Source of the DNA: Paenibacillus alkalitolerans
GTDB taxonomy: Bacteria; Bacillota; Bacilli; Paenibacillales; YIM-B00363
Assembly: GCF_016482785.1 (NCBI RefSeq)
Contig: NZ_JAEMXM010000018.1
Location: 1 to 64,000, forward strand
DNA: 64,000 nucleotides
Direction of reading: 5' to 3'
How positions within the stretch are numbered: the first letter of the stretch is position 1; each line of letters opens with the position of its first letter. The notes beneath the pieces were generated by a model. That model had not been told where the DNA came from, did no database searches, and saw only the letters and a list, made by a program, of their open reading frames with translations. The translations under genes were made by a program, and so were the position numbers. Of this stretch, positions 43,282 through 52,862 are shown piece after piece.

Positions 43282-43959
43282 AGATTTTCGTTCATCCCTC
43301 GAAAGCTTGGCTGGCCATACTTTCCCGCTTCTCTCCGTATCCAGACGAAAATCGGAGTACTTCCGCCCGAATATTTCCCGGCCAAGCCGTTCGGCGGATA
43401 AGACGGGAGAATCAGGATCTCCAGCCACTTCCCCCCTGCTGTTACCGATGCCCCTGACAACGCCTATAAACTCGGAATGGGTGTAGCGGGAATATTCCTG
43501 TATTTGGTGTATAATGCCGAGTGAAGCGCCCGGATAGGTTTCCTCTGAGGCCAGCACCAAGCCGATACGCTTGCGGGACATCTGCTCAATTACTTGGGCC
43601 GAATCGGGATAGGAAGCGGCGTAGTAGCAGAATGTCCGGTCGAAGAACGATTTAGTTTGAGCGGACAGACCGTACCAATAGACCGGTGAACAAAACACGA
43701 CACCATCCGCGGCAAGAAAGTCATCGAAAAATAATGTCCGAAAATTATCCGTAATGGCGCATTCACCGTCGGATAAACGGCAGGTCCGGCAATCGCGGAG
43801 AAAGGTTGAAATATAGTCGTCAATAAAGCTAATCGTAACATCCGTACCGGCTTCCTCCGCCCCGCGCCCGACAGCTTCGGCAAGTGTGGCCGAGTTGCCG
43901 TTGCGGCGAGGGCTTCCTACAAGGATCAACAGCTTTAGTGCCTTGTTCATGCTATCCAT
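43279..43959 (-). CDS. NADPH-dependent FMN reductase/flavodoxin-fold protein
   Basis: 226 residues from ATG 43959 behind AGGAG. The phosphate-binding loop LVGSPRRNGNSATLAEAV and FCSPVYWYGLSAQTKSFFDR are typical of the NAD(P)H-dependent FMN reductase family, with an extra Cys cluster (CRTCRLSDGEC) between them as in iron-sulfur flavoproteins. It likely reduces flavin, quinone or metal; substrate unknown. The C-terminus lies in the repeat cluster. Confidence 0.85.
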   Translation of the reverse strand: MDSMNKALKLLILVGSPRRNGNSATLAEAVGRGAEEAGTDVTISFIDDYISTFLRDCRTCRLSDGECAITDNFRTLFFDDFLAADGVVFCSPVYWYGLSAQTKSFFDRTFCYYAASYPDSAQVIEQMSRKRIGLVLASEETYPGASLGIIHQIQEYSRYTHSEFIGVVRGIGNSRGEVAGDPDSPVLSAERLGREIFGRKYSDFRLDTERSGKVWPAKLSRDERKS

Positions 43960-44102
43960 CTTTATCGCTCCTGACCGTTCTTGTGACATCGTGAACATTT
44001 TCCATCAATTGGTTCTGTTATAGGTTACCTCCAATACATCGAAGATGACAAGCGCCACAAAGATCAGCCAATTGCGCCTTTCGCAGTAAATCTCGTCGCA
44101 GC

Positions 44103-44132
44103 AAAAAAAGAAGCCTTGTTTACCAAGGCTTC
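44103..44132 (-). terminator. Rho-independent terminator of the thioredoxin-like gene
   Basis: On the minus strand GAAGCCTTG and CAAGGCTTC form a 9-bp stem with a 5-nt loop, followed by seven T (complement of 44103-44109). Confidence 0.85.
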
Positions 44133-44200
44133 ACAGATTGAAAAAAAACTCCCTTCCACATAAAAAATTAACCTATTACTCGTATTACCCTGGCTTTCGT

Positions 44201-44545
44201 TTATTTCGCCAATTCGCCCGACACCTGCACGACCCGGTCAAGAAACTGCTCGATTTCCTCGCGCGTCTTCCGCAATTTGCTCACGAAACGGATCGTTTCG
44301 TTGCCCTTCGCGAATGCAATAAAGCTCGGGATGCCCAACACATTGTACTCCTCTCCCAATTCCGGGAAAGCGTCGCGGTCAACGACGAGAAACCGGATGC
44401 GGTCGCCGTACGCTTGGGCCACGTCGGGCATGAACGGCTCGATATAGACGCAATCTTTGCACCAATCCGCCTTAAACAACGCAACGGCAGGCTTCTCGGA
44501 TTGAATCGCTTCTCGGAACTCGGCAATGCTTTCGATTTTCTTCAT
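44201..44545 (-). CDS. Thioredoxin-fold protein with WCKDC site
   Basis: 114 residues, ATG behind AAGGAG. Redox motif ADWCKDC (about residues 26-32) and cis-Pro segment GIPSF. The altered CxxC dipeptide (KD instead of GP) should make it a different redox partner than TrxA. It lies 6 bp after the copper-amine-oxidase-domain lipoprotein gene and shares its terminator. Confidence 0.88.
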   Translation of the reverse strand: MKKIESIAEFREAIQSEKPAVALFKADWCKDCVYIEPFMPDVAQAYGDRIRFLVVDRDAFPELGEEYNVLGIPSFIAFAKGNETIRFVSKLRKTREEIEQFLDRVVQVSGELAK

Positions 44546-44551
44546 GTCGGA

Positions 44552-46108
44552 TCAAAACTCCTTCGTAATTGTAACAATCCCCGAACCGTTCCATTCGGCG
44601 GTGCCGCCTAACGCTTTCGTAATGAATGCGATCGGAACGAACGTCGTGCCGAATTTTCGCTCCGGCGCTTCGGGCAGAATGTACTGCATCCCGTTGACCG
44701 TCGCCGCCTTGCTTCCGATCTTCAATACGATCGTCACGTTCTCGGCCGCGTCGCGAATCGTGACGGTGGATGCCTTCCCGTTCCACTCCACGTTCGTGTC
44801 CAATTCCTCACTGACATAACGTACCGGCACCATCGTCGTTCCTTTGCCTTTCACATACGGAGAGAAGCCGTCGGTCACGCCCGACTCTTCGCCCAAGCTC
44901 ATGACGAACGTATGCGAATTTACTTTCAGATCCTTCTTCAACAGTTCGTAAAGAAGCGAGCCTTTCTCCACATTGTCCAACCGGTTGCGGGGCTTGACGC
45001 TTGACTTCACTTCATAGACTTCCCCGTTGTACGCTTCCGCTTTCACGTCGGACCCGACGTTCCACTGCCTCGAAGAAGCGGCGAAACGGACGGATGAAAT
45101 TCCGTCGTTGTCATCCGACGGCGGCGTCAGAACGACATTTAAGTCCATACCTGCCGGCGTCATGCCGTCAAATAGAAGATCCAGCTTTACCGATGTGCCG
45201 CTTCCGAACGACAAGCCGATATCCTTGACGGCGGATGCCGAATTTGCATCAAGCTCGGCGGAAAGCTCATGAAGCACCGGCTTCATCATTTCGTAAACGA
45301 ACTCGACGGCCAACGTCTTGTTGCGAAGCGCCATGGCAAGCGTCGGATCGGTGCCGCCTTCCTTCTCGTTCAACTCTTCGAGGACCGGTTTCATAATGTC
45401 GTAAACCGTTCCAAGCAAGTCCTTCAGTCCTTTTTCGTCCTTTACTATGTTGCGGAGCAGCTTCACTGTAAGCTCGGCCATCTCGTCTGCGCCCGCTTCC
45501 AAGCTTACCTTCGTAAGCGCCGCTGTCTTGCCGCCGAGCTCTTCCGTAACTTGCGATGCGCCGATTCGCTGGGGATTCGGCATATTTGCGAGCAAGAACG
45601 AAGCGACGGCTTTCATCAGCTCCCGGTTTTGTTCACTCGCGGGACGCATAATTTCCGCAAGAGCGCCGGCGTCCTCCAGTTCCCCAAACGCCGCCCCGGA
45701 AACTCCGCTCAAATCGCTTATATCGAACATATAGGGCGCTTTCGCGCCTTCCACGTTAACTATGTAACGGTCTTCGTTCAAGTAAACTTCAAACGGTACG
45801 TTGCCTCTCGGTATGCTTAGCGTGCCTTTCGCGGATGCATGGCTTGCATCCTCGGTCTTCACTTCGTGCATCGTTAGCTTCCCGCTTCCCAACGCTTGAA
45901 GCATACGCTCCGTTTCCGGATCCGTCTTCTTCGCCGGGTCGGCCTCAATCTCCCATTCGAAATCGAACGTCCCTTCCGAGGAAACGTTGTCGAGCCCGGA
46001 CAGCAGCGCCTTGTTGACATCGACACCGCCGACCGCCTCACAGCCGATCATTGTCACGAGCGATACAATCAGCATTGCAGCCAGCAAAAATTTCTTACTC
46101 ATCCCCAT
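44552..46108 (-). CDS. Secreted lipoprotein with C-terminal copper-amine-oxidase N-like domain
   Basis: 518 residues from ATG 46108 (GGAGG 8 nt upstream). Signal peptide with a lipobox-like end (VTMIGC), then ~370 residues of low-similarity extracytoplasmic sequence, then two Cu_amine_oxidN1-type repeats (TTMVPVRYVSEELDTNVEWNG and TTFVPIAFITKALGGTAEWNG). This domain is a cell-surface module in Paenibacillaceae, without oxidase activity. Probable co-transcription with the WCKDC protein suggests disulfide or envelope stress, but this is inference. Confidence 0.85.
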   Translation of the reverse strand: MGMSKKFLLAAMLIVSLVTMIGCEAVGGVDVNKALLSGLDNVSSEGTFDFEWEIEADPAKKTDPETERMLQALGSGKLTMHEVKTEDASHASAKGTLSIPRGNVPFEVYLNEDRYIVNVEGAKAPYMFDISDLSGVSGAAFGELEDAGALAEIMRPASEQNRELMKAVASFLLANMPNPQRIGASQVTEELGGKTAALTKVSLEAGADEMAELTVKLLRNIVKDEKGLKDLLGTVYDIMKPVLEELNEKEGGTDPTLAMALRNKTLAVEFVYEMMKPVLHELSAELDANSASAVKDIGLSFGSGTSVKLDLLFDGMTPAGMDLNVVLTPPSDDNDGISSVRFAASSRQWNVGSDVKAEAYNGEVYEVKSSVKPRNRLDNVEKGSLLYELLKKDLKVNSHTFVMSLGEESGVTDGFSPYVKGKGTTMVPVRYVSEELDTNVEWNGKASTVTIRDAAENVTIVLKIGSKAATVNGMQYILPEAPERKFGTTFVPIAFITKALGGTAEWNGSGIVTITKEF

Positions 46109-46247
46109 AATCAGTTCCTCCCTTATCATCTCCCACCCATGATTATACTTCTTTTTCCATCAAAATGACATGTGAAAAGTTCATGCGGCGGGCGATTGAC
46201 GGATACACTGGTAGGAAGAAGAAGGGAAGCGCGGAGGCGAGGCGGGA

Positions 46248-47516
46248 GTGGCGGACGGAAAAGATGTTCGGGGAGTTAAGACTTGGTGGGAGCGGCTGCT
46301 TCGGGTGCCGCTCAACGCACTGACCGCTTTGACGGGCATGTGGGCGGACACGGCCGGAACGTGGGGATCGCAGGAACATTTTATAACGTTGGAAGTGGGC
46401 AAACAGGAAGTGAAGCGCCTTTCCGCCGAATGGAAACGGCTGCTTTCGGCCGCGCCGCCGGCGCAAGCCGTATCGACGGGGGACAGCCGGATTGCGGAGC
46501 AGATCCGGGAAAAGACGCGCAAATCGAACCGGAACAATGTGACGAGAACCGCAGCGTACTTGGACATTTACTCGAGGCATCCCGAGCTGCATTGGGCGTT
46601 CCTCGCTCATATGGTATCCCGTAACGGCGGTTGGAACATGACGGACCTCCAGGGGGAGCTGCTGCCCCGGTTGCTTTCGCAGGGAGAAAGAGAGCTGTTA
46701 TTCGGCATGCTGGAGCAATCGAACGCATTTATTTTCGGCGACGCATACCCGCAGCTTCTGCTTTATGAAGAGAGCTTGCGTCTGGAACGCCCTCTGTTTC
46801 ATATGCTGCCCGAATTCGGGGTTTCGTCGTTTATGCGCCCGGTGTGGGAACGGTTTTGGGAGATGCGGCAATCCGCCGTTCTGACTGTCGCATTGATTGT
46901 AAACGAACAAAATTATATCGAAGGCCGCATCGTGCGCGACCCTTTCATCGCGGAGCACGTGCTCGGCTCGCTTCCGTTTCAGGCGCAATCGGCGTTCCAG
47001 TTGAACCACGTATTTTTCCCTTACGGCGGCGTCAGCGCTTCCGCCGCCGGACGGCAGCGCATCGCCGGGCTTGTATTGGAAAACTTCGGAGACCTGCGTG
47101 AGCGAATCGAGTTCGGAAAGTCGCTGTACGGCATTCTTTTCGGCATACCGGAGGCGGCCGAAGGGGCCGCGCGCTTTGCGGCGCAGACACGCCACAGCGG
47201 GAGCCGCGCCGACTATTGGCCGGAGCTGTTTGCGGCGGTGCGCGAGGAACCTCCGTCCGCAGCCTATGAAGAGCGGCTGGACGGTACGAAGCTGAAGCCA
47301 GGCGCCGCCCGCTTCTACAGCCCGCGTCTCGCGGACGCGTGGAAAGACGTACCGCTCCGGGAGCCGGAGCGGTACGATTGGTTCCGCGACGTTAAGAGCG
47401 CGGCGAAATATTTTACGGACGTGCGTCCGCCGTTCCCGTTCGAGATGAGCGCCGAATACTGCTTCGGCTTGAACAAAATCGAACTCGCCGTACTGGCGAA
47501 GGCCGTGCTGCCTTAA
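46248..47516 (+). CDS. DUF2515 family protein (YppC-like)
   Basis: 422 residues, GTG start after GGCGGGA. Central segment NRNNVTRTAAYLDIYSRHPELHWAFLAHMVSRN, split over several helices, is the family signature also seen in B. subtilis YppC. Function unknown. Its stop overlaps the convergent flippase gene by 4 bp. Confidence 0.8.
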   Translation: MADGKDVRGVKTWWERLLRVPLNALTALTGMWADTAGTWGSQEHFITLEVGKQEVKRLSAEWKRLLSAAPPAQAVSTGDSRIAEQIREKTRKSNRNNVTRTAAYLDIYSRHPELHWAFLAHMVSRNGGWNMTDLQGELLPRLLSQGERELLFGMLEQSNAFIFGDAYPQLLLYEESLRLERPLFHMLPEFGVSSFMRPVWERFWEMRQSAVLTVALIVNEQNYIEGRIVRDPFIAEHVLGSLPFQAQSAFQLNHVFFPYGGVSASAAGRQRIAGLVLENFGDLRERIEFGKSLYGILFGIPEAAEGAARFAAQTRHSGSRADYWPELFAAVREEPPSAAYEERLDGTKLKPGAARFYSPRLADAWKDVPLREPERYDWFRDVKSAAKYFTDVRPPFPFEMSAEYCFGLNKIELAVLAKAVLP

Positions 47517-49195
47517 ATCATGCGCATCTTGCGCATGACCGGTTCCGCGCGGTTCCACAGCTTGCGAACCGCGCCCGGCATCGCCGCGAGATCGGCGTCG
47601 GTGAGCGCACCCGTCCGCAGCAGCAGGACGGGATAAACGGCCGCGGTCGCTGCGGAGATGACCGCAGCCTGAAGCAGCGCGTTCAACACAGGAACGCCGA
47701 ACGGGTTTACATACGCGTAAAATATCCACGCGATCGCGGAGCCCGCGGCAATCTGCACGCCTGCCGTCACCGCGAACGGCAGCGCCCGGCGGCCGAGCAG
47801 CTCGTACGGCACTTCGCGGCGCAGCGACGACAAGTTGAGCGTCATCGTTACGGCGAAGCAAACGGCCGTGCCGCCGACGATGCCCCATATTCCGATGAAC
47901 GGAGCCAGCGCTACCGATAATCCGAACTTGCACGCGATCCCGACTCCGATATTGCGCAAAGGAGCGGCAGGTTGTCCGATCCCGAGCAATATCGAGCCCG
48001 ATGTCATCATCAGCACTTGAAACACGGAGCTCGCGACGAGAAAGACGATGATCCAAGTGCCGAACGTGTCGCCGAAGACGAGGATATTCAGCGGAAACGC
48101 CGCGGCGCAGAGCACCGCGATCGACGGCACTCCGGACAGCAGCGTCAGGCGAAGCGCGAGGGACGTCTGCTTCGTTACTTGGTTGCGGTCGCCTTGCACG
48201 AAAGCCGAAGAAATAATCGGCAATATCGATTGGCTTAGCGCGATGGCGAAGATGACGGGAATGCCGGCGAGCGACTGCGCTCTCGCGGTAAGCATGCCGA
48301 GCAAATCTTTCGCCAATTCCGGACCGAACTGCCCGCGAAGCAGCCCGATCGTCACGGTCGAATCGATAAGATACACGGTCGGCACCGCAAGCGCGGTCAG
48401 CGACACCGGCAGAGACAGCTTCAATATCGCACGGTAAATGCTCTTCAACGAAGACGTGTCTGCAGACGCCGGAGGCGCGCTCAGTACCGCCGAATCGGCG
48501 ACGGCTTCGGCCTCGTCCTTCGGCGCCGGCGCAACGCCGCTGCGTTCCATCCGCCGCAGTTTCCAACCCCAATACACCATCACCGAAGCCGCCGCAACCG
48601 CGCCGAGGACGCCGCCGAACGACGCGCCCGCAGCCGCCCAATCGATGCCGTAGCCGAGCTGCAGCAGCACGTACGCGAGCGCAACGGCGGTAATGACGCG
48701 AAAAATTTGCTCCCATATTTGGGACAGCCCGTTGGCGGCCATCATCCTTCTGCCGTGGAAGTACCCCCGCTCCACCGCGATCCATGGGAATAGAAGCAGC
48801 GCCGGCGCAAGCGCCCGGATCGCCGCGGTTGCGCTCGGATCGTTGCTTATCTCCGCGTACCACGGCGCAAACACGAACACGGCCACGGTTGCGATCAACC
48901 CTGCCGCGAACGCAAAGCGGGCCGCAGCCCTGCGAATCGCTTCCCCTTCTTCGGGCCGGCCGACCGCGTATTTCTCGGATACGAGTTTCGCGACGGCGCT
49001 GGGGAACCCCGCAGTCGCCAATATGAGCAGCCAGAAATAAACGTTGTAAGCAATTCCGTACGTGGCCATACCCGCGTCATCCAACAGCCGCTGCAGCGGG
49101 ATGCGCTGCACGACGCCAAGCGCGCGGGCCACGAGCGCGGCCGCCGCCAATATTAACGTTCCTTTGATCAATGAGTCCTTCAAGCTTCTAATCAT
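47513..49195 (-). CDS. SpoVB/MurJ-like polysaccharide flippase (MOP superfamily)
   Basis: About 560 residues with 14 predicted membrane helices. The N-terminus (KGTLILAAAALVARALGVVQRIPLQ) and GMATYGIAYNVYFWLL are typical of the SpoVB/YtgP branch, which moves lipid-linked peptidoglycan or polysaccharide precursors. The start is uncertain: ATG 49195 directly follows GAAGGG, and ATG 49222 or TTG 49183 are alternatives. Sporulation-specific use cannot be judged from sequence. Confidence 0.85.
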   Translation of the reverse strand: MIRSLKDSLIKGTLILAAAALVARALGVVQRIPLQRLLDDAGMATYGIAYNVYFWLLILATAGFPSAVAKLVSEKYAVGRPEEGEAIRRAAARFAFAAGLIATVAVFVFAPWYAEISNDPSATAAIRALAPALLLFPWIAVERGYFHGRRMMAANGLSQIWEQIFRVITAVALAYVLLQLGYGIDWAAAGASFGGVLGAVAAASVMVYWGWKLRRMERSGVAPAPKDEAEAVADSAVLSAPPASADTSSLKSIYRAILKLSLPVSLTALAVPTVYLIDSTVTIGLLRGQFGPELAKDLLGMLTARAQSLAGIPVIFAIALSQSILPIISSAFVQGDRNQVTKQTSLALRLTLLSGVPSIAVLCAAAFPLNILVFGDTFGTWIIVFLVASSVFQVLMMTSGSILLGIGQPAAPLRNIGVGIACKFGLSVALAPFIGIWGIVGGTAVCFAVTMTLNLSSLRREVPYELLGRRALPFAVTAGVQIAAGSAIAWIFYAYVNPFGVPVLNALLQAAVISAATAAVYPVLLLRTGALTDADLAAMPGAVRKLWNRAEPVMRKMRMI

Positions 49196-49246
49196 CCCTT
49201 CAAAACAATAACGGCCCGGCATCCGCGGACCGTTATCGCAAACTCC

Positions 49247-49975
49247 CTAGCGCTTCTCCGAAATCGTCTCGAGCGGTTTCGCGTTTCCATATACGGGCTT
49301 CTTGCCGTGAACCGGAGCCGCCCAGCGAACCGCATTGCCGATCACTTTCCTGACGTCTTGGTTAAAGTACGTCGGGTATGTTTCATGTCCCGGACGGAAG
49401 TAGAAGATCTTGCCCTGACCGCGGCGGAACGTGCATCCGCTGCGGAACACTTCTCCGCCTTCGAACCAGGACACGAACACCAGCTCTTCCGGCGCCGGAA
49501 TATCGAAGTGCTCGCCGTACATCTCTTCCGCCGGCAGCTCGAAATATTCGCCCAACCCTTCGGCGATCGGGTGCGACGGATCGACAACCCACAGTCGTTC
49601 TTTGTCGTCCGCTTCACGCCACTTCAGGTCGCAAGTCGTTCCCATGAGCTTCTTGAATATTTTCGAGAAATGTCCCGAATGCAGCACGATGAGCCCCATG
49701 CCTTCCAGTACCCGCTTATGTACCCGGTTTACGATCTCGTCGTTCACGTCTCCATGGCCGATGTGACCCCACCATATGAGAACGTCCGTATCGTTCAATA
49801 CCGCTTCCGTCAAACCGTGCTCCGGTTGTTCGAGCGTCGCCGTCCGTACCGAAACGCCCTCGCCTTGCAAACCGTCGGCTATCGCACCGTGAATGCCATT
49901 CGGATATATTTCCGCCACTTTCGGATTTTTCTTTTCGTGCAAATTTTCATTCCATACCGTTACACGCACCGTCAT
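49247..49975 (-). CDS. ThuA domain protein (trehalose utilisation family)
   Basis: 242 residues, ATG behind GGGAGTG. Class I glutamine-amidotransferase-like fold with [27 protein letters not shown] and [17 protein letters not shown], the ThuA pattern. Family members act in sugar (trehalose/ketodisaccharide) catabolism in rhizobia. No sugar genes are nearby, so the substrate is open. Confidence 0.88.
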   Translation of the reverse strand: MTVRVTVWNENLHEKKNPKVAEIYPNGIHGAIADGLQGEGVSVRTATLEQPEHGLTEAVLNDTDVLIWWGHIGHGDVNDEIVNRVHKRVLEGMGLIVLHSGHFSKIFKKLMGTTCDLKWREADDKERLWVVDPSHPIAEGLGEYFELPAEEMYGEHFDIPAPEELVFVSWFEGGEVFRSGCTFRRGQGKIFYFRPGHETYPTYFNQDVRKVIGNAVRWAAPVHGKKPVYGNAKPLETISEKR

Positions 49976-50020
49976 TCGCGGTTCACTCCCAAAATTGTTT
50001 TCCGTCTATTCATTGTTAGA

Positions 50021-50500
50021 TTAAATGATCCAAATTACAAATACAATAATCATGCCTAACTGGAGAATAAATTTGGCGACCATGCTTGAGAACAATCCGA
50101 CCAGCGAACCGATCCCGACCTTCAGCGATACGCCGAGCGGCTGGCCCGTAATTAATTCGCCGAGGACCGCGCCCACGAACGGACCGATTATTAGACCGAA
50201 TGCGGGAATCGCGAAAGGGCCGACGATAACGCCGATCGTACTGCCGATCACGGATGCTCTGGAACCCCCGAATTTCTTGACTCCTAGCGCGCTTACGGCA
50301 TAATCGGCCGCAAATATCACGACGACGATGAACGTCTGTATGATCCAAAACCAAGGCCCGAATTCCTTCCAACCGAAAAACAACCCGTACACAAAGAATG
50401 CGCCGTAAATTGCCAGCGCGCCAGGCAAAATCGGATAAACCGCCCCGGCCATGCCGATGACGAACAACACCGCGACAAGCACCCATCCTAAAATATCCAT
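50021..50500 (-). CDS. DUF456 membrane protein (YqgC-like)
   Basis: 159 residues, ATG behind GGGAGGG. Four to five glycine-rich membrane helices with YPILPGALAIYGAFF and GPFAIPAFGLIIGPFVGAVLGE, the DUF456 signature. Function unknown. Confidence 0.85.
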   Translation of the reverse strand: MDILGWVLVAVLFVIGMAGAVYPILPGALAIYGAFFVYGLFFGWKEFGPWFWIIQTFIVVVIFAADYAVSALGVKKFGGSRASVIGSTIGVIVGPFAIPAFGLIIGPFVGAVLGELITGQPLGVSLKVGIGSLVGLFSSMVAKFILQLGMIIVFVIWII

Positions 50501-50522
50501 CCCGCAATTCCCTCCCGCCGCG

Positions 50523-51263
50523 TCACGCCTTCAGTACATATTCGCGAATCGCTTGAGCGACGCCGTCTTCGTCATTGGATAATACGACGGCGTCCGCCAT
50601 CCGTTTCACTTCATCCTGCGCATTGCCCATCGCAATCCCGAGTCCGGCGGATCGAATCATGGCGATATCGTTCAAGCTGTCGCCGACGGCGACCACACTC
50701 GACATATCGATGCCTAACAATTCGCATACTTGAGCAAGACCTGACGCCTTGCTGATGCCTTGCGGATTCAATTCGATATTGTGCGGATGGGAATTGGTCA
50801 CCTCGAATGCTCCCAGCGCGCCGATGCGATCCAAAACGGCGGAACGGGCCTCGTCATTATCCGTATAAAATCCGAATTTCAACCACTCTTTATCCCGTTC
50901 GTCCTCCACCCACATGTCTTTGTTATAAATTCCTTCTACGGAATAAGCCCAGTACCAGGTATCGTATTGAACCGCAAGCTCCCGCAACCGTTTGATATGT
51001 TCCCAATCCATCAATGTTCTGTTATGCAGCATATGAGGTCTCGCCCATATTTCGCTGCCGTTCACCGTAACCATCGGAGTGTCCAGCTTCAGCTGCTCGG
51101 CGTAAGGAAGAGCGCTTAGAAAGCCTCTGCCGGTGGAGAAGCAGACGGCTATTCCCGCCCTTCCCGCCTCTTGGATCCAACGAGCATTTTCATCTGAGAT
51201 GTTCTTCTCTTCGTTCAACAAAGTTCCGTCCATATCCAAAGCCACTAACTTATAGTGAGCCAC
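50523..51263 (-). CDS. HAD-superfamily Cof-type phosphatase
   Basis: 246 residues from GTG 51263, with AAGGAGAG 8 nt upstream. Motif I LDMDGTLL, motif II FSTGRG, motif III lysine (GISKASGL) and motif IV VGDSLNDIAMI, with a type IIB cap between. Such enzymes dephosphorylate sugar phosphates or flavin/pyridoxal phosphates. Confidence 0.9.
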   Translation of the reverse strand: MAHYKLVALDMDGTLLNEEKNISDENARWIQEAGRAGIAVCFSTGRGFLSALPYAEQLKLDTPMVTVNGSEIWARPHMLHNRTLMDWEHIKRLRELAVQYDTWYWAYSVEGIYNKDMWVEDERDKEWLKFGFYTDNDEARSAVLDRIGALGAFEVTNSHPHNIELNPQGISKASGLAQVCELLGIDMSSVVAVGDSLNDIAMIRSAGLGIAMGNAQDEVKRMADAVVLSNDEDGVAQAIREYVLKA

Positions 51264-51423
51264 AAATTCCGCTCTCCTTCCGCGCTTAACGATACCTCCC
51301 ATTGTATACTAATTGGCTGGGCATTCCAAAAAATACTTTTCAACCGCTTGTAAAAAAGGTACATTAGAAATATCGAGTGAATTCGACAAGAAACGACAGT
51401 ATGAAATTTCTGAAGGTGATCTG

Positions 51424-52773
51424 ATGAACCAGCAATTGCCAATTATTTTGACCACATTTGCAATTGGTTCGCTGCCGCAAAGCTTTTTCTTCTCATATTT
51501 AGGATTGATGTTTTGGGGCTATCGGATTTCTAATACGGCGAGGAAGCTGTTTCTCTTCTCCTTCGTGCAATCGGCCATTACGGTCGGGGCTATGTATTTC
51601 ATCCCGGTCATGTCGCGTCCGGTACTCTCTTTAATTGTGTACGTAACGGTAATGATCCTCGTTCTGCGTAGTCTACGTCTTATTGAGCGCGTATATATGG
51701 GTTTATTCGTCATCCTATTGTCGATGTTCAACGAAATCGGCCTTCTTTATATCCTATCTGCCACGGGATGGGTTCCATATGAACAAGTGCTCTCGGATCC
51801 GCGTTCAATAATCTGGGCGGCAAACATTTTACCCGTTACCGCCGCCGGTCTGGGGTATGTGATGGACCGTAAAAGCATACATCCCGGCAAAATTATTTTT
51901 GACTTCATGAAACGCAAAGGAAATAAATATCTCAATTGGCTGCTTTTGTTGTTTGTATTTAATATAACGCTCTCTTTCTTCGTCTACATATTCGCCGCCG
52001 AAGACGAGCAGCTTGCCGCTCTGATCGGGATGACGCTTACAATGATCGTCGGGTTAGGCATCTTTCTTATTACCGTGCGCGCCATGGCGATGACGAAGGA
52101 AGCGGCGATACTTTCCACCCAAGACGCGTATATCGACGACATTAACAACATGTTTACCGCCATACGCGGCCAGCGGCACGATTTCTTAAACCACGTTCAA
52201 GTGATCCAGTCTTTGCTGCAGCGCGGCAAATACGAAGAGCTCGAACGATACACGAAAGAGCTCGTAGGCGAAATAACCGAAATTAATGAACTGCTGCAAA
52301 TCGGCCATCCTGCGTTGGCGGCGCTCGTTCAATCCAAGATGGTGAGCGCTTTGAACCGGAAAATCGATTTTCGTTACTCGTTTGAAGGAATGGAGCAGTT
52401 GAAGCAAGGAATCGCTTCCATCGATTACGTTAAGATTGCCGGCAATTTAATCGATAACGCCCTCGATGAAGTGGCGGGGCGTCCGGCGGCTGACCGCTGG
52501 GTGGAAGTGAAGGGCTGGGTCGACGCGGATTCTTTCAATATGTCGGTCCGAAACCCGAGCCGCAATTTAACAGATGAAGAAATGAGTTTGCTGTTTGTCC
52601 CCGGATATTCGACGAAACAGAGAACCGGACATTCCGGTCTCGGATTATCCATCGTCAAAGAACGGGTGGATCATTACAAAGGCGCGGTCAACGTGAAAAG
52701 CGCTCCCGAACACGGGACCACCTTTGTTGTAAAAATACCGATTCAACTGAAAAACGTCGCAACGACGCAATAA
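51424..52773 (+). CDS. Sensor histidine kinase, Spo0B/CitA (AgrC-like) type, orphan
   Basis: 449 residues from ATG 51424 behind GAAGGTG. Six to seven membrane helices (first ~225 residues), then a Spo0B-type dimerisation domain with RHDFLNHVQVIQ (phospho-accepting His), and an ATPase domain with the N box GNLIDNALDEV and G box GHSGLGLSIV. AgrC-like kinases usually sense peptides or nutrients. No response regulator gene adjoins it. Confidence 0.88.
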   Translation: MNQQLPIILTTFAIGSLPQSFFFSYLGLMFWGYRISNTARKLFLFSFVQSAITVGAMYFIPVMSRPVLSLIVYVTVMILVLRSLRLIERVYMGLFVILLSMFNEIGLLYILSATGWVPYEQVLSDPRSIIWAANILPVTAAGLGYVMDRKSIHPGKIIFDFMKRKGNKYLNWLLLLFVFNITLSFFVYIFAAEDEQLAALIGMTLTMIVGLGIFLITVRAMAMTKEAAILSTQDAYIDDINNMFTAIRGQRHDFLNHVQVIQSLLQRGKYEELERYTKELVGEITEINELLQIGHPALAALVQSKMVSALNRKIDFRYSFEGMEQLKQGIASIDYVKIAGNLIDNALDEVAGRPAADRWVEVKGWVDADSFNMSVRNPSRNLTDEEMSLLFVPGYSTKQRTGHSGLGLSIVKERVDHYKGAVNVKSAPEHGTTFVVKIPIQLKNVATTQ

Positions 52774-52815
52774 AAACTACTTCGAAGCTCATGCTTTCCG
52801 ATCTCTAAAGCCGGC

Positions 52816-52853
52816 AATGCCCGGATATCGGCATACCGATTCCGGGCATTTTA
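52816..52853. terminator. Bidirectional terminator between kinase and mnt operon
   Basis: AATGCCCGGA (52816-52825) pairs with TCCGGGCATT (52841-52850), with T and A stretches on the outer sides; it can serve both convergent transcripts. Confidence 0.75.
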
Positions 52854-52862
52854 TTGTGAGAT

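Noticed and set aside
46698-48863. 721-codon minus-strand frame over the DUF2515 and flippase genes
   Set aside because: Arg-rich shadow frame overlapping two convincing genes.
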